From Microstegium vimineum (Eukaryota > Streptophyta > Magnoliopsida > Poales > Poaceae): 64,000 nt of DNA. The position numbers were made by a program, and so were the translations under genes. Each line of letters opens with the position of its first letter. Within the stretch, counting starts at the first letter, position 1. The DNA lies in the NCBI GenBank assembly GCA_022036555.1, contig CM039119.1, forward strand, positions 4,526,001 to 4,590,000, written 5' to 3'. Shown in pieces: positions 10,912 to 23,575 of the stretch. The notes under the pieces are model-generated. The model made no database searches. It saw only the letters and a program-made list of their open reading frames with translations, and was not told the origin of the DNA.

Positions 10912-13313
10912 TTCAATTCACCGATACCTGATACGTTGTTCATCGAGTATTCGATAGTTTGATCGATCGCGATCAATGCATGTGTTCGCTGAGCATGCAT
11001 GCTTCCTTTCATGAGCAGATTTACTTGTTTCGAGTATTTGTTCCCTTTTTTTTTTGAAGTTGTGTTTATTCCCTTTTGATGTATCATCTATATGTATTTT
11101 TCATCTATATACTGTATTGAGTATTTTTCAAATTTTATATATTGTGTTCAATTTTGTCAGATCATTTTTCTGTCATCTTTTCTCTTTTGGTTGGTCATTG
11201 ATTTGTAACTTGTAAGTCTATACGCATGTATAAAGAGTGCTCGGCTACCCCTCCTTGTGTTGTAACATGTATTTGAGTTTTTTTTTGTACTTTGTTAATT
11301 GCAGAATGGCAGCATCTGTATCTTACTGGAGGTTTTATGAAGTGAACTTTGCCACGCAACAGTAAGAAAACCAGAAGTTTGTTCATGAGTAGTGTATTTT
11401 ATTTGGAAAGACATATATTGGTCTAAAATTGTTTAGACCTTTTTTTGAGGGAAACTATAATTAAAGTTGTTTAGATAATGTGTTGGATTTTGTTGGGCTT
11501 TGGCCCATTTTATATTAATTCAAATCAAACTGATTTAAGACCCATAACTATTATAAGAGGTACATCTCTTCTATTCCAAATTGTAAGTCATTTTAGATTT
11601 TTTTTAGAATTATAAGTCTTACTATATATCTATTTAGACATAGTGTTCATCTAGATGCATACCAAAAGCTATGCACCTAGAAAAAACAAAATAACTAACA
11701 AGTTGAAACATACTTAGATAATATAACCATGTATAGGAAACTAACTAGAGGTTGACTCAATTTCAATACATAGTGATAGTCTTCACCGGTTGTAACAAAG
11801 TTGAAAAAGGCACAAGCGCATGATGAGTTAAGTCAAGTTGACGTCTCATTATGGCGGTCATCAAATATTATGTTACCAATGACAGACATATTTCTACTCT
11901 TATTAGGTCATGTTCGGTTATTCCCCATTCCACAAAGGGTGGAGGGGATTGGATTGATCTGCAACTGAATCTAGCCTTCGAGGGGCTATTTTCTCAGCCT
12001 CTCACGCGATCTTGACAACTCTTTTAACACCACTATTTTCTACATTGCTACTACCTCAGGGGAAACAAGCCTTGTGTGGACAAAGGCATTGGGGCTAAGA
12101 CCCTCTGTCATTCTAGCTAGAATTTGCATTAAAATTTTGAAATTCAATTAAACTTTGAAAAGAAATAGTACTATTATTGGCCTCCTCTAAGAAAGTGAAA
12201 AAAAAAATTATGGCTCCAACTCTAGCATTGCGCGCAGGCCAACACGAACCATACCACCCAACTCATTTATAACTTGGAGATCAGTAAATGACTTAAATCA
12301 CTGGCATATCCATGTTTTGGGATTGATTGTTGGTTCGGCATAAAGATTGCATTCTGATTTTGGTGTTTAATAAGGCTATATATGCTTATCACTACTACAA
12401 TAAAGATTTTACGAAACAACTAGTTTTATTAACGGAGGTGGTCACAAATAGTAGTTTGAGGAAAACCAGTAACGAAGGTAGATATCTAGTTGTAGTGTAT
12501 CTAGCATCGAACCGAGGGAAACTAGTAACGAAGAAGATGATGAAAAAAAATCTATATAGAATATTGTATACTTTTATATATTTTTTCATGTATAATTTGA
12601 GGATGTTCCGTGTCGAGTTTTAATATAAATCCACCTTCTATTAAAAAGAGAGTTTAATTCAACTTCTTTTAAGTTGTAACTGAGTTGCTTAGTATAAACG
12701 AATTGGGCGTAAATCATTTCCCTTGTTCAACTCGTCAAAAGCACAACGCTGTGGTAGGCAGGCGGGGTGAGAGAGTGAGAACAACTACATATACCACCAG
12801 CCTTTTCTACACATTTTGCATTGTTGTTTGTTTGTGTTCTACCTAATGTTTAACAAATCAGAGTGACCCCGTGGCCGTATATATATAACTCTTGGTGCTG
12901 ATGTGATCATCTATCTATCATAGCTCAGAGACCATGCAACCAGCTTAGCTATATTTGCATGCATGCAGATACACAGCTTCTCAGCAGCATCCCGCATGGG
13001 CGCATGGCATGTTTATTTGAGCTCGAGTGGCTGCATTTGTCCTTCAAGAAGGTGAGCTAACCAGAGAAAAATGTATTATTACATTGTATCCCGTAAAAAA
13101 AATGTATTATTACATTACATATAGCCGGGCGGCCGGCGTCAACCTCGATCGATCGCCGCATCGTCCGTTCATCTCCCCCTCACCAAATTCTTCAACTACT
13201 GTCTTGACATGGCGGCGCGGAAGATGACCAAAAATACAAAGGCAAATATTTAAATCGAATCACACCGCTAGCTGACGACCATTTTGCACATGTAGCTGTG
13301 TACGCGCGTTGCC
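10912..13313. other. Spacer with MITE and transposon remnants
   Basis: No gene recognised. About 11575-11800 begins with a Stowaway-like attccaaattgtaagtcatttta motif but lacks a clear partner end. At 12391 the sequence cactactacaa resembles the terminus of a CACTA transposon, with no transposase nearby. The remainder is AT-rich. The final 300 bases are the promoter region of the second proline-rich gene. Confidence 0.4.
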
Positions 13314-13320
13314 TATAAAT
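13314..13320 (+). promoter_or_regulatory. TATA box of second proline-rich gene
   Basis: tataaat, 161 bases before the ATG at 13481, followed about 20 bases later by the ccatgtctttgcatc block shared with the paralogous gene. Confidence 0.6.
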
Positions 13321-13480
13321 TGGCCTCTGCATTGCCCATGTCTTTGCATCACAAGTAAACAGCAGCTTTGAATTGAATTCAGTACGTGTTCAGTTTCAGT
13401 CTCTTACAAGCAGCTACGACTGTACTAGTACAGTAGCTAGTAAGGTGAGAGAAGTAGAGAACATCAAGAACCGAACACCC

Positions 13481-13999
13481 ATGGCGGCCTCTGCATCGGA
13501 TCTCCTCGCCACGGCGCTCGTCATGGCGCTTATGTTCACCGGCACGACCCACGCGGCCCGCCATCTCGCCGACACAACCCCGGCGCCCGCACCCGCCGCC
13601 GTCGTCCCTGGCATTCCCGCCGTGCCGAAGCCCCCCGTCGTGCCCACCGTGCCTGCGGTGGTCGCCCTGCCACCGATGCCCGCCGTGCCGACGACGGTGC
13701 CTGCGGTGAGTGCCATCCCACCGATCCCCGCGGTGCCAGCGATGCCTGCTGTGCCGACAGTCCCTACCGCGACCTTGCCGCCCATGCCATCGGTGCCGGC
13801 GGTCCCCGCGGCGACCCTGCCACCGATGCCCAAGATGCCCGCCGTGCCGAACGCCGCCGCGTCGTTGCCTCCGATGCCGGCCGTGCCCAAGGTTACCGCC
13901 TTGCCACCGATGCCATCCATGCCCAAGGTGACGCTGCCGCCGATGCCCTCCATCCCCGGTGTTCCGATGACGTTCTTGGCGCCACCTCCTTCGGCGTGA
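13481..13999 (+). CDS. Secreted Val/Pro-rich cell-wall-like protein, paralogue
   Basis: A 172-residue product starting MAASASDLLATALVMALM, with a signal peptide ending near THA, then ARHLADT and a long tract of VPAVP, LPPMPxVP and LPPMPSMP repeats ending PSIPGVPM..PPPSA. An upstream in-frame ATG at 13373 would add 36 residues that do not look like a signal peptide; the paralogue aligns from the ATG at 13481, so that start is preferred. Compared with the gene at 10429 the repeat tract is longer by about ten residues while both ends are conserved, as expected from repeat expansion after a local duplication. Extracellular-matrix location is inferred from the signal peptide and composition. Confidence 0.82.
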   Translation: MAASASDLLATALVMALMFTGTTHAARHLADTTPAPAPAAVVPGIPAVPKPPVVPTVPAVVALPPMPAVPTTVPAVSAIPPIPAVPAMPAVPTVPTATLPPMPSVPAVPAATLPPMPKMPAVPNAAASLPPMPAVPKVTALPPMPSMPKVTLPPMPSIPGVPMTFLAPPPSA

Positions 14000-14926
14000 T
14001 TGTGAAGCAAGCGCGCTTATGCGGCATCTGCCAGCTGTGTTCTGAATTCTTGTGGATGATTGGATCATTAATTCGATGGTGTGTTTCGTTTAATTTTGCT
14101 GGACATGCTGTTCTTCGCATGAGCAGCAGATCGATATGGTTAAATAAATATGTACTGTTGATGTATTCCGCTGTATACGTGAGTGCATTATTATTAGTTG
14201 GAGTGGCGTACGTTTTGAACTTTGTCATATACGATTCGATGATGATTGGAATTTGGAACATATGTATGTGCTTTCAGAATGTGGCATGCACGGTACGTAC
14301 AGGTTTCCGTCAGATTCATGTAATATTGACATTTTTTTTAGAAATAAACAGCCCCCATATAATTGCCAAGACACCACTGATGGTCGTTATTCTGAAACAA
14401 ATTGTTTTTTTAAACGAACAATTCTCAAATGTAGAAGGCTGTGCAGGTCAGCTAGTACTTATGCAACAAACAAGCAATATCTTAACTCCGAAAGAAGTTT
14501 ATAAAAAAAAGCTCCTAAAGAAGTGCTTTGGTTGATTTATTTCGTCCTTTTCTACACGCAGAGAAAGAGGATATCATTATTTTGAAAACAAAAATACAGG
14601 TTTACTCCACCTTTTGTAACCTTTAATTTGAATAAAAATCACTGATCTAAATGAGTAGAAACAAAAGGAATTCCATTTAATTGTATTTTTACCTTGGTTC
14701 ATCCGTAATATAGTTTAAACAGATATTGAGTTCATTCATATATTTTTTATATATAAAAAAAGGAAGATGGTGAAAATCCCAAAATATGCTAATAAATTCT
14801 CACACACACATCAGTTCCCCAGGAAATTCCCAATAAACAATAAATTTGATAGCCGCACATTTGAAAAGTGCTTTTATTTTTTCGCCCTAATATATACCAT
14901 CTGCTTAACTACTTGTCAAATATATA
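14000..14926. other. 3' flank of proline-rich gene and AT-rich spacer
   Basis: The first 300 bases probably include the 3' untranslated region of the preceding gene. An open frame running from 13996 to 14535 has no similarity I recognise and overlaps the expected UTR, so it is not called. Confidence 0.4.
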
Positions 14927-15137
14927 GGGTATGTTTGAGACTGCTTCATAAACTTTGCTCTGCAAACTCCACTGTGGAGCAGCTCCATAAAAAACTGGAG
15001 TTTGTGGAATACCTATTTAGGTGCTCTCATAACTCTATCTTTTTTTCTAGAGTTGTGCACGTGAAGCTAAAATCGTTTGGCTAAAAAACATAGAGTAGAG
15101 CTGAAAAACATGGAGCGGAGCAGTCTCAGACAGGCCC
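14927..15137. mobile_element. Tourist-like MITE with TIRs and 3-bp TSD
   Basis: The ends gggtatgtttgagactgc and (complement of the right end) gggcctgtctgagactgc form 18-bp imperfect terminal inverted repeats. The 211-bp element is flanked by ata at 14924-14926 and 15138-15140, consistent with the 3-bp TWA-like duplication of PIF/Harbinger-type MITEs. The interior contains further inverted repeats (ggagcagctcc) and no open frame. Confidence 0.75.
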
Positions 15138-16238
15138 ATAAATTGGTAGGCTGGGAGAAGACAACTACCTGGACTCAGCTCAACCAGCTGAAGGATGATA
15201 TGAGAGGCTGAAGCTTGACTTTGACTGATGTCGTTTCACCTAATGAAGTATTAGCGACAGAACTCCCCTGCCGTACAGAGTATATATTTTTTTATGCTCT
15301 GATGTGATCATATAGAGTTCAGTAACCAACCGGATGTGCAGTGCAGAAAAGTCAACAACTAATCAAACGTCCGGCCTTTATGCTTTCTTTTTTTGATAAA
15401 AAAAAAGAGAAGAAACGTCAGGCCATGACGACCAAGTTCTACTCTGACGTGCATCTTGGATTCTTGGTATGGTACTGTTACTGTGGCATGGTTTACTAAT
15501 CCTCAGCAACAACAGGTTGATAGCCTTGAGAAACTGCCAAACGTATTGCTTACAATTTTCACACTTTTTTAAAGAGATGATTTAACAGCAGGTTGATATA
15601 TACCAAGAAAAGGAACTTTCCCAAGAAAACCTAGCCCGTGTTAGATTAGGGTGAGCTGCAGTAGAACCCGGTGGGCCCGCTCCTGGATCACTTGGAGAAC
15701 TTGGCTTCTTATTGTTTCACATGTTTTCTCAGGAAAAAAAAAACTCCAAAAACAGATAGGAAAATGTTTGCAAGAAAAAAAAGAACCCTACTAGATAAAT
15801 GTCTGATTTTACTTGGCTATATCAAATATCTCGTGTAGCTTTTCATTGTTTCTGTTGCAACGCATCGGATTTTCTCTCTTTTGAAAAAAAAAAATCATTG
15901 AGTTCGTGAGTCTTGCGAGAGTACCCAGAGTAGGGACACGCTGGAGTGGAGCAAAGCGAAGTGGGCTGAGAGGCACTCAGCAAGGAAGAACAGCCAAGCG
16001 GGCCCACTAAGCAGGCAAGAAACAGCCCAGCCCACACGTGCGCCTCCAGCGAGTCCACGTTGCACGCCTGACGCCACCACAAATCTCTCGCGCCTCCCCT
16101 CTTCTCTTCTCTTCCCCGCCACTCGCCACCGCCCACCAGCAGCAGTCCAGCTCCAGCTCCACCCTCCACGCCACAACTCCACCCCACGGCGAGCCCCGAG
16201 GCCGTGCGCGCGCGGCCAGCTAGCAACTACTCGCCGCC
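15138..16238. other. Upstream region of aldo/keto reductase gene
   Basis: No other gene is visible. The last 170 bases are C/T-rich (ctcttctcttctcttcc near 16095) as in many grass 5' untranslated regions. No TATA box at a convincing distance was found, in keeping with many plastid-protein genes. Confidence 0.4.
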
Positions 16239-19200
16239 ATGATCACGGGGGCCCTGCAGGTCGCCGGCGGCGGCCTGCCGCTCCTGCACGCCCGGCGGCG
16301 CCGGGCGGCGTTCCGGCCGCCCCAAGCGGTGGCGTCCGACGCCTCCGCGGCTGGAACGGCGAGGGAGGAGGGCGGAAAGGTGGCGCTGGGCGAGTCCGGC
16401 GTCGCCGTCACCAAGCTCGGCATCGGGGCCTGGTCCTGGGGCGACACCACCTACTGGAACGAGTTCCAGTGGGACGGTACGTGCCTTTGCCCTGCTCGCC
16501 GCCTGTGCGTCTTGGTTCAGGATCTCGTTATCAAATTTTCTCGCGTCAGGTTATATAATTAGCAGTACTCCGTAGTCCGTAATTGCTAGGATACTAGTAC
16601 AAGATTACATGCTAGGCTGTTACATTGCAACCTCTTTCCAGGAACAAGAGTTATTACAGTCTGAAATTTTGCACCAACTTATAAATGCTGTAAAAATCAG
16701 CATTGTTTTAGTATATCCCGTGAGTTTCTGAATCCTCCTGCCTTCGACCTGAATCACAAATCCTGCAGCTTTGAAATTCGCTTCAGATTAGTGTGGCATT
16801 TCAGAAACATGTGTGGTGGTGTGGTAGTTGGTACTCCTGTCCTACGATATTACTGAAGTTTCATTTTTTTTATGGTCACCGGGGCGGGGGGGGCGTTCCC
16901 CACCTGAATATATTAATGGCGGGTAAATGGCCCCAAAGATAGTTACAAAGAGTACAGTTAAGAGACTTGAAGGTGGAACACAAAGGGGCAGAGAATGTAC
17001 ATGAACAGCAGCAGAGAAAGGGGGGGGGGACTGAAGTTTCATTTCGTTCAGTTTTTTTCTCTCTCACCAAATATAACTAAATTTTTTGAATATTTGAAAA
17101 ATTCAGCCACAATTTCACCGATTTTCGGTCCTGCCGGTGCTCTCTGGTATTTATGTCTGAACCAGTAGGCTGAACCCTGGACAAGTGTATTTGTATGGGT
17201 TGGTACTACTAGTCTACTTCGACACTGAAGTTGATATCACACAGTGACACTGAAACCCATCCCAGGACCCAGGGCCAGAAAGTGTGGTAAATCATCCTAC
17301 ACTTGTGCTCCTTATTCCTAGCATCTCGTTGCAAGAAAATTTAGTTGGCCTGAAATTCTGGTCATACTTCCCGTGCATATGACGCGTCTGCTGCTTGCTT
17401 GACCAAAAGTCAAATCAGCCTGAAGTAATTATCGAAACTGGCATGTCCTTGTTTCAAATTAGATGCTCTTGAGCTGTAAGATCACTTCTCTAATTGCCTG
17501 CCAATTCGGTTGAATGATCACTAGCTAGTACTTTTCGTTGCAAAACATGTTAATGCAATGACTGCTGCCCTTTGATATGAGTGAACACTCTGAAAAATAT
17601 CAGATAGGAAACTGAAGGCGGCTAAAGGAGCATTCGATGCGAGCATCGACTGTGGAATAACCTTTTTTGATACCGCTGAAGTGTATGGAGCAGGGGTAAG
17701 GAACAGAAAAGCTTCATGTCTCATCATCCGTTCTCCATCCGCTTCATTATAAGGTAAAATCTAACACTACATTAAAATGTATGCTATTCAGATATCGGGA
17801 GCGATTAATTCAGAAAGTTTACTAGGAAGGTATGCCGTGGAGCGTTCTTCGTGGATCTTTTTATAGCATAATTTGAGTCTGCAGTATCAGTTCTGAAGTT
17901 CTCTCTTTTCATCAGATTTATCAAGGAAAGGCAACAGAAGGAACAGGTAGACGTGGCTATCGCGACAAAGTTTGCAGCTCTTCCATGGAGGTTTGGTCGT
18001 GGGAGCGTCATTTGTGCGCTGAAGGCCTCGCTGGATCGCCTTGGCGTCTCTTCAGTTGAGCTCTACCAACTTCATTGGTTGGCTCATCAGTCTTTTTTCA
18101 ACCAACATTTTTTCTCTCTATCTCTCTGTGTGGAGTCTATCGGTTAACTTAACGTCTCTTCGCATATCCTTTTCAGGCCAGGGATATGGGGCAACGAAGG
18201 TATGAAAAGAAAATAATTAACACATAAGAACCCCTCTTTAGTTTTTAATTCGTACACCAAATTCACTGATCTTGCATGATTCAGATTACCTGGATGGCCT
18301 TGGAGATGCTGTCGAGCAAGGCCTTGTAAAGGCCGTTGGAGTCTCAAACTACAGCGGTTGCTGTCTAACTCCAACACTAATATAATATGTGATCTGATTA
18401 CTATTATGCTGGTTACTTCTTTATGTTTTCAAAAAATGCTGGTTACTTCTTTCAGTGAAACTAAGCCATACCAATTTTTTTTTTCATAACTGGATACCAG
18501 AAAAACGTCTCCGGGATGCCTACGCGCGCCTCAAGAAAAGGGGAATTCCACTCGCTTCGAACCAAGTGAATTACAGTCTGATATACAGGAACCCGGAGGA
18601 AAACGGGGTGAAGGCAGCTTGCGATGAGCTTGGTGTTACTCTGATCGCGTATTCCCCAATCGCCCAAGGTAGTAGAACCTGTTTCTTCTCCACACACTTT
18701 TTGTTGTTCTGCGAGTGTATACATATGAAACGTGTACCCTTTTTCAGTTGGTAAACTCAACTAAGCTCACTAGCCTGTTATAAAGGTAGACAAATACAGC
18801 CTAATTCACAACTTAACCCCTAGCTCAATGTGTGGGTGCTAATTTGATCATGTTTCAGCTTTCCTATCTGGTATATTGTTTTGATGTACAGTATCCATCA
18901 ATTTCCTTGGCTCAGGTGCTCTGACAGGAAAATACACTCCGGAGAATCCGCCTAAAGGGCCTCGAGGACGGATATACACACCAGAGTTCCTGACAAAGGT
19001 TTCATACACATTTCCAACTATTTTATGATCGTTAGTTGGTTCGTTCCTGGATACTCTCTACTCACTGAAGGTCTCCTGGATCATCATGCCATGCAGCTCC
19101 AACCACTTATCAACCGGATCAAGGAGATCGGAGGAAGCTATGGGAGGACTTCAACCCAGGTGCTCTGTCCATCTATCTCTATATCAGCGCTCAACTGTAC

Positions 19201-19780
19201 TACAATGATTTGTTCTTGGCTCCTTGCAAAGTGTCGGCTCTATTGTCAAATAGGAGTACTACATTCACATGTGCAGACTCATACTACATGTCTTACAAGA
19301 AACAAACCTTATTAGTGACAGAATAATGACAACAGTTCCTGCAAACAATACTGTCTGTCCATGAAACACTAGCAAGCAATCCACTTCCAAACTGAACTGA
19401 CAACATGCTGCCATGGGCCTGGGAACTTTTGGCTCATTGCTCAGCGCCAATAACTTGCTGACAGAGTTGACGAGCAGCACAGTAGTAGTACTGTTTTACG
19501 CAGTTGTGTTTCTTGAATCTTGAACGTACGTACATGGCTGATGACTGATGAGCAAGTGTGCCTGCCTTTGTCTGTAAAACTTGTTGGTTATCAGGTGGTG
19601 CTGAACTGGCTGGTGTGCCAGGGCAACGTGGTGCCGATCCCGGGCGCCAAGAACGCTGAGCAGGCCCGGGAGTTCGCGGGCGCGCTGGGGTGGAGCCTCA
19701 CGGGCGACGAGGTGGAGGAGCTCCGGTCTATGGCGCGCCAGGTCAAGCCCGTCATCGGCTTCCCGGTGGAGAAGCTGTGA
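16239..19780 (+). CDS. Chloroplast aldo/keto reductase, ten exons
   Basis: Exons at 16239-16476, 17604-17695, 17792-17829, 17916-18077, 18177-18199, 18285-18356, 18501-18668, 18916-18998, 19097-19159 and 19595-19780 all join in frame through GT..AG sites into 374 residues. Residues 1 to about 45 are Arg/Ala-rich and acid-poor, a likely plastid transit peptide. The AKR barrel follows: [18 protein letters not shown] (catalytic Asp and Tyr), VAIATKFA (catalytic Lys), ELYQLHW (catalytic His), [32 protein letters not shown] near the NADPH-binding C-terminal region. It resembles plant NAD(P)-linked oxidoreductases of the At1g06690 type, found in plastids or plastoglobules; the substrate is not evident. 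Intron 1 carries a small LINE-derived insertion. No broken sites were found, so it should be functional. Confidence 0.93.
16867..17029 (-). mobile_element. LINE 3'-end fragment in intron 1, with TSD
   Basis: A 163-bp insertion flanked by the perfect 15-bp repeat actgaagtttcattt at 16852-16866 and 17030-17044. It begins on the plus strand with T-rich sequence then atggtcaccggggcgg, i.e. a poly-A-tailed LINE 3' end in minus orientation (complement ..ccccggtgaccataaaa). It is extremely 5'-truncated and non-coding. The perfect duplication implies recent insertion into the aldo/keto reductase intron. Confidence 0.78.
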
Positions 19781-21676
19781 CGAACTGTCGCTCGGTCCGT
19801 CGGTCCGCTTCTGCTTGCAGTTGCAAGCATGCGATGCAATGCAGCAGCTGGGAATTTTGGTCACCGCGGCTCACCAGAAAACCCCATGGCAGTGACATCA
19901 GGGGTCAGGGCAGTGTAGTGGTGTATAGTAGGAGTAAAGGTAGATGGACAAAGCATAGCATTTCCATTGCAAAGACTGCTGACGATGTATGCTACTGTAC
20001 TGTACGTATCGTAACAGGGAAATTCAACAGCATATATATACGCGTATAGTAGTATAAAGCTTTCCTTTTGTCTATGTTTGTATGATGAAATTCTACTTTA
20101 ATTTAATTGTTGTAGGAGTGCAAACCTCTCCAGTTTCTGTAAAAAACAAAAACAGATCACAATAGCTGCGTGTGTCAAGGACGTGGTTGGTAGAGATGTA
20201 AAGTCTCTTAGAAACTATGGCATATTCGGTTGATCGTTTTGTGGCTGATAAACTGGTTGATGTTGAGCTAGATTAATAAGCTAAGCGAATAGGTTTCTTC
20301 TGGTCAATCAGAATCAATTTTTGGAATCGTTTGGCTAGATGGCCATTGATTCTTGAAGGTGACAAAAAAATCATTGTTTTACATGAAAAGGAATCATAAG
20401 AATAGGTAGGTTTTACAAAAAGAAAAAAGTGGTTTTCATTTGAAGGGTGACTTGAAAGATTTTTAGAATTCTAGATTAGATGGGGGTGGGAAAGCAAGAA
20501 CAACAATTAGGAAAAACTACTCTATATATAGAGATGATTCTGATCTCTAGTAGAAAGACACTAGAAATGGTTTTTGTCTAAAGACTGGTAGAATCGGTAT
20601 TGTGTTTGACCATTGGCAAAGTTTCTGGTGGTTCCGAAGCACGAAACCGTTTTTTTATTTCTCAATTATATAAAATACTTGCACTTATATCTCAGTATTA
20701 AGAAAGAGAAGAATTTAACACAACATGTTTAGCGTCATCTAGGATAGTGGCGTCTAGGATCAAAAATGAAAACTTTTAGGCGAACGCAAAATACCGATTC
20801 TCGGTGCGTGCTTTTTCTGTGTACACGTAGTTACAGTACGCCTGAGCACTCTCTGCTGTGCCCAGGTGAACGGTGAACGAAGAGTAGACACAGGACTTCT
20901 ACCGTAGTATACTCCGTACATCGTAGTGGAGTACTAGTACGTATTATAATGTACTACGCGAAGCTTTGGTGTGATGCGATGCTGGTCTCTGATCTCCTGC
21001 ACTGCAACAGGGCTGGGCTGGGCTGGTGCTGCCTGCTCGTCGACGTCGACGCTTTCCTGCCTGAGCCTGATGGATGGCAGTGGCAGTGGCAGTGGCAGTG
21101 GCAGTGGCAGAGCAGCTGCTGCAATGGAGCCGACGGGCATCCATGTGTCTGTCTGTCCGTCTCACCTTCCGTCCATGTGCATGAATCCACGCATGGGCCT
21201 CGAGGTTCAGACTTCAGACCCTTTGACGACACGCGTGGCTTTGGACCTGTACGTGGCGTCGTCGTGGCGTGTACCGTGACCTGACCATGTGTCCGTGTGT
21301 TGTGTACTCCATGCGACCGTGCGTGCATCTGCAACTAGTACCAGTACTCCGTGATCCGTAGACCGTACAGTAGTACTCTGGCCTCCCTCCGTACTCTGGT
21401 GCAGTGCAGGCAACAGGCTGCGGGCAGCAGTCACGTTCGATCTGTCAAGGTCAGCGCAGCACGAGTGTATCCTCACAGTCCAAAAAGTACGAGTGGCTAG
21501 TCGGCAGTGGCCTGTTCCCCATGGTCCCGACGAAGCGTGCTACAGTGGCCAAACCTGAAACCTCTGCCTCCATCCGTCGACCGTCCGTCCTCCTCCTAGT
21601 TGACGTCGCTAAACATTGTGTATTAAACTTTTCTCCACAAATATAATTGATAAACATGTTTAGTATTGCATAAATA
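19781..21676. other. 3' flank and spacer, no gene recognised
   Basis: The first 300 bases probably contain the aldo/keto reductase 3' untranslated region. Beyond this the sequence alternates AT-rich and GC-rich stretches with a hexamer minisatellite near 21075. Open frames around 20950-21480 run in several overlapping frames across that minisatellite and look like composition artefacts. Confidence 0.4.
21075..21110 (+). repeat. GGCAGT hexamer minisatellite
   Basis: About five to six perfect tandem copies of ggcagt. Likely variable in length between individuals. No coding role is evident. Confidence 0.85.
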
Positions 21677-21993
21677 TACTCCATGTGTCCCGATAGAAGT
21701 GTCGTTTTAGGAATTGCACCGTGTCCCGTAGAAAGTGTCGTTGTAGGCCTTCTGCACCATTCACTAGCCCTTGTTTTCTACAACATACCACCGTTGATAT
21801 TTATTACTCACCCCTCCCACCAATCCTGTCCTCTCCCTCCACTAGCAGCACCTCTCCCTCCACTCGCAAGCACGCAGCTGGCAGTTGTATCCTTGACTGG
21901 CATCAAAGCAGAGGGAGCAGAGGTATGTCTGCTTTCTCCTTGGTCTGTGTGTCAAGTGCTAGAACGACTCTCTTAGTGGGACGGAGGGAGTAG
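21677..21993. mobile_element. Stowaway-type MITE
   Basis: Left end ctccatgtgtcccgataga and right end gtgggacggagggag form the classic grass Stowaway terminal inverted repeat (ctccctccgtccca), flanked by TA dinucleotides. Just inside the left end a second copy of the unit (tgtcccgtagaaagtgtcgtt) occurs. The interior is C-rich and non-coding. The left terminus has diverged more than the right. Confidence 0.78.
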
Positions 21994-23235
21994 TTGACAA
22001 ATAATCCACGTCAGTATGCCTCTTGGCAATCCGTAATGAGTTATATATGGCTACATTTAGGTAGAGACTCAAGGTCTTCCTGGGGCTCTCTCGCTATGTA
22101 TTTCGACAAACCCCTAGGGCATGTCCCATGGGGCTCCTTTGGGCTTCCATGTCTCTTGGGCGATTTTATTGAAGGCATACATTCAAGCATCTCCATCTTA
22201 AGTAACTTGTTCACATATGACAAGTATGCCTTGACCGATCAGGCTCGAGGATTCATTAGACATCCCAAGGGAACAACTATTTCTGAAGGCACGAACCCCA
22301 TAAAGTAGCCCTCATGGTGGTAAGGTCGTAAGGGGTAGGTTATGCCTTTCGACAAATTTGCCAAGTGTTGAAGAAGTGGCCAACTAAGGATGTTGACGTA
22401 CTTTCTGCCTTTAAAGTGGCTCATGTTTGGGCTGGGGTTCGAGTTCGAAAGGTCAAGGAACCTTTGATAGTTAAGATGGTTGTTGCTACTTCTCTCCATG
22501 GGGATGATGATTTGATATCGATGTCATTGATCAACCATTGGCGGGTGTTGTTGAGGCGATTGATTTATCAAAGTTCCTCGAGGCTATGACCTTACAGTTT
22601 GATGAGGGTAAAGGGGTTTGGATTGAGCTCATATAATTCCGTGTCTTCCAAGGCCTACGAAGAGTGCGTGGCATTCGAAGGCTTAGGGGGGGGGGGGGGG
22701 GGGGGGGGAGAGATTCTTCTTACAACTAAAAGAAGTCGATTAGGCAATGCAAAGTTAGGTTGATGCCTTTAAAGTTTGAATACAACTTCGTTCAAAGGTG
22801 TTCCCAAGAGTAGAACAAGAGCTTAGATGGAGTTTTGCATACCAACTTCGTGTTGCAATCGTACTTTGGTTGATTCTTATGATTGTAACCTGGTAGCCAC
22901 CTTCGCCTTAGTAGGTCAAACGGTACTGATTGGTGAAAGGTTTGGGTGTGGTTGGTGATGGATCCAAATAAGCCCTATGTTAATTTGGGACAAAACGTTA
23001 GGGTGAACCGAGATTGATATAGTTTGAAGCTAAAAAGATCTTTGTACTATGTACGTGAATTGAAATATTCCCGGTTGTAATTTTTTTCAAGGATTCTTGT
23101 CCTCTAAGAGGTAAATAATTTTAATTTAATTAGAATTGTAAAAAATAGCATCAACTTTTATATTTTAAATAAGTGTATTATTTAAAATATATTCCATTAT
23201 AATTTTAACAAAATTCGTTTTGTATTATTGATATT
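21994..23235. other. Unrecognised, possible old retroelement, with G-run
   Basis: Several short plus-strand open frames (22041-22600) are not recognisable and carry many stops between them. A G-homopolymer of just over 20 bases lies at about 22687-22708. The texture (weak coding periodicity without a domain) fits a decayed retroelement, but no gag, pol or LTR signature can be named. Confidence 0.3.
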
Positions 23236-23575
23236 TTTCTAGGGACTAAAAAGAAGTCCCTGTCACATCGGATATCTAGACACTAATTAAGATTATTAAA
23301 TATAGATTATTTATAAAATTAGTTTGTTAGTCGAAGACTATTTTACGAAACAAATCTATTGATATAAATAGTCTATGATTTGACAATATGATGCTATAGT
23401 AAACATATGTTAATGATAGATTAATTAAGCTTAATAGATTCATCTCGTGAAGTACTACATTGCGTTGTAATTAGTTTTATAATATAAATTATATTTACTT
23501 TATTTAATTGATACCAAACATCTGATATGATAAGGTACTAAAAATAAGTCAGGTAACCAAACACCCATTTCGAAT
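23236..23575. mobile_element. MITE remnant (gggactaaa..agtccc type)
   Basis: Begins gggactaaaaagaagtccctgt followed by cacatcggatatctagacac and AT-rich sequence, and ends taaggtactaaaa..ggtaaccaaacaccc. These are hallmark sequences of an abundant grass MITE family. The terminal inverted repeats no longer pair well (left gggactaaa, complement of right gggtgtttggtta), so the limits are approximate. Confidence 0.6.

Noticed and set aside
12391..12620. CACTA transposon
   Set aside because: Only a cactactacaa-like end is seen; no partner terminus, subterminal repeats or transposase.
13379..14068. Long minus-strand frames across the second proline-rich gene
   Set aside because: They mirror the GC-rich repeats of the plus-strand gene, which has a signal peptide, paralogue and TATA box.
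20944..21334. Frames on both strands across the GGCAGT repeat
   Set aside because: A hexamer repeat keeps all frames open; no other support.
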